From positions 1 through 5,361 of the forward strand of contig PIVH01000613.1 in NCBI GenBank assembly GCA_003354225.1: DNA of 5,361 nucleotides. The letters run 5' to 3'. A program made the translations under genes and the position numbers. Of the stretch, positions 4,913-5,361 are shown one piece after another (within the stretch, counting starts at the first letter, position 1; the number at the start of each line of letters is the position of its first letter). Under the pieces are notes generated by a model. The model did not search any database, was not told the DNA's origin, and worked only from the letters and a program-made list of their open reading frames with translations. Source of the stretch: Globobulimina sp. Its lineage: Eukaryota > Foraminifera > Rotaliida.

Positions 4913-5361
4913 TTAGAAGGTTCCACACACTTGATTGCGTCCACCTTCCTTTGCCTTATACAGATTTTTGTCGGCTGCTTCTAACAAACCGTCTGGTGTT
5001 TGACCTTCCGCTTTTTCTGCAACCCCTAGACTTACCGATACGGTATTACCAACCCGAGAGTGTGTATGGGGTATCGCCTCATCATTTACCGCCTTCCGTA
5101 GGCGTTCAGCAACTAACATCGCACCTTCAATTGAGGTATTAGGTAATAAAACAATAAACTCTTCACCACCGTACCTTGCAACAACATCTGCAGGTCTCAA
5201 TATGCATGAGTTCATTGCTTGGGCGACTCGGCGAAGGCAATCATCGCCATCTACGTGGCCATAATTATCGTTGTATGCCTTAAATGAATCTATATCAATC
5301 ATTACAATAGAGAGCGTTGCGCCCTCCCGACTAGCACGCCCCCACTCTCGCCCATAATTCA
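4913..5361 (-). CDS. Diguanylate cyclase, C-terminal GGDEF domain (5' end outside window)
   Basis: The frame is open to the right edge (first visible residues NYGREWGRASREG), so the Met at 5302-5300 inside MIDIDSFKAYND is internal, not the start. The 148 visible residues cover nearly the whole GGDEF domain, which condenses two GTP to cyclic di-GMP. Seen in order: IVMIDIDSFKAYNDNYGH with the metal-binding Asp and substrate-binding Asn/Asp, GDDCLRRVA, the inhibitory I-site RPAD five residues before the active-site loop, RYGGEEF (catalytically competent form), VSVSLGVAE, and the closing AADKNLYKAKEGGRNQV. All key residues are intact, so the enzyme should be active and feedback-inhibited. Sensor domains, if any, lie beyond the edge. 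GC content is clearly higher than in the rest of the window, and the sequence style is proteobacterial. No hairpin terminator is evident after the TAA stop. Confidence 0.95.
   Translation of the reverse strand, partial: NYGREWGRASREGATLSIVMIDIDSFKAYNDNYGHVDGDDCLRRVAQAMNSCILRPADVVARYGGEEFIVLLPNTSIEGAMLVAERLRKAVNDEAIPHTHSRVGNTVSVSLGVAEKAEGQTPDGLLEAADKNLYKAKEGGRNQVCGTF

Noticed and set aside
4951-5142. Plus-strand frame opposite the GGDEF domain
   Set aside because: Antisense shadow of a clear diguanylate cyclase.
1-5361. CRISPR array, tRNA/rRNA gene, insertion sequence or phage att site
   Set aside because: No regularly spaced direct repeats with unique spacers, no cloverleaf or rRNA-like stretch, and no transposase or terminal inverted repeats were seen on either strand.

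Overview
The window reads as an AT-rich protist-type nuclear segment (about 1-4770) joined near its right edge to a piece of bacterial chromosome (from about 4770-4840 to 5361). The eukaryotic part has short GT...AG introns that restore reading frames, well-spaced single genes on both strands with no operon spacing or Shine-Dalgarno sites, and eukaryotic domain types: RGS, SPRY/B30.2-like, a CaaX prenylation signal, and receptor-like membrane proteins. TAA and TGA act as stops, so the standard code fits. The mix of SPRY-like proteins, RGS and multi-pass receptors in AT-rich DNA recalls large free-living protists such as foraminifera or other Rhizaria. That assignment is inference from memory of gene style, not proof.

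Layout: 3-764 (+) is the 3' end of a gene with a nearly complete RGS domain, open at the left edge. 765-1416 is non-coding and holds two small repeat clusters rich in GTAC and AATAAA. 1417-2079 (-) is a SPRY-like protein, divergent across about 120 bp from 2203-2760 (+), a helical protein ending in a polybasic-CVIM CaaX box. The two divergent proteins share a helical motif (IP-x-LI-x-Y-xx-L-x-YYY), so they are probably members of one local family. 2934-3910 (+) is a spliced gene for a secreted-then-anchored type I membrane protein: signal peptide, cysteine-rich ectodomain, Ser/Glu-rich stalk, one transmembrane helix and a short basic tail. 4157-about 4768 (+) is the 5' part of a multi-pass, GPCR-like protein with an N-glycosylation-rich N-terminus; a one-base frame break follows its third membrane segment. 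4913-5361 (-) is the C-terminal part of a bacterial diguanylate cyclase GGDEF domain with both active site and inhibitory site intact, and a short bacterial-looking ORF start lies downstream of it.

The eukaryotic genes share a theme of signalling at the membrane: a G-protein regulator, a GPCR-like protein, a single-pass cysteine-rich receptor-like protein, and a probably prenylated peripheral membrane protein. In several eukaryotes 7TM and RGS modules occur in one polypeptide, so the left RGS tail and the right 7TM head may be two copies of one such family in tandem; this is a hypothesis. The GGDEF end is best explained as a chimeric assembly or contamination rather than gene transfer, because GC content, codon use and gene style all change together and the eukaryotic gene is cut off there.
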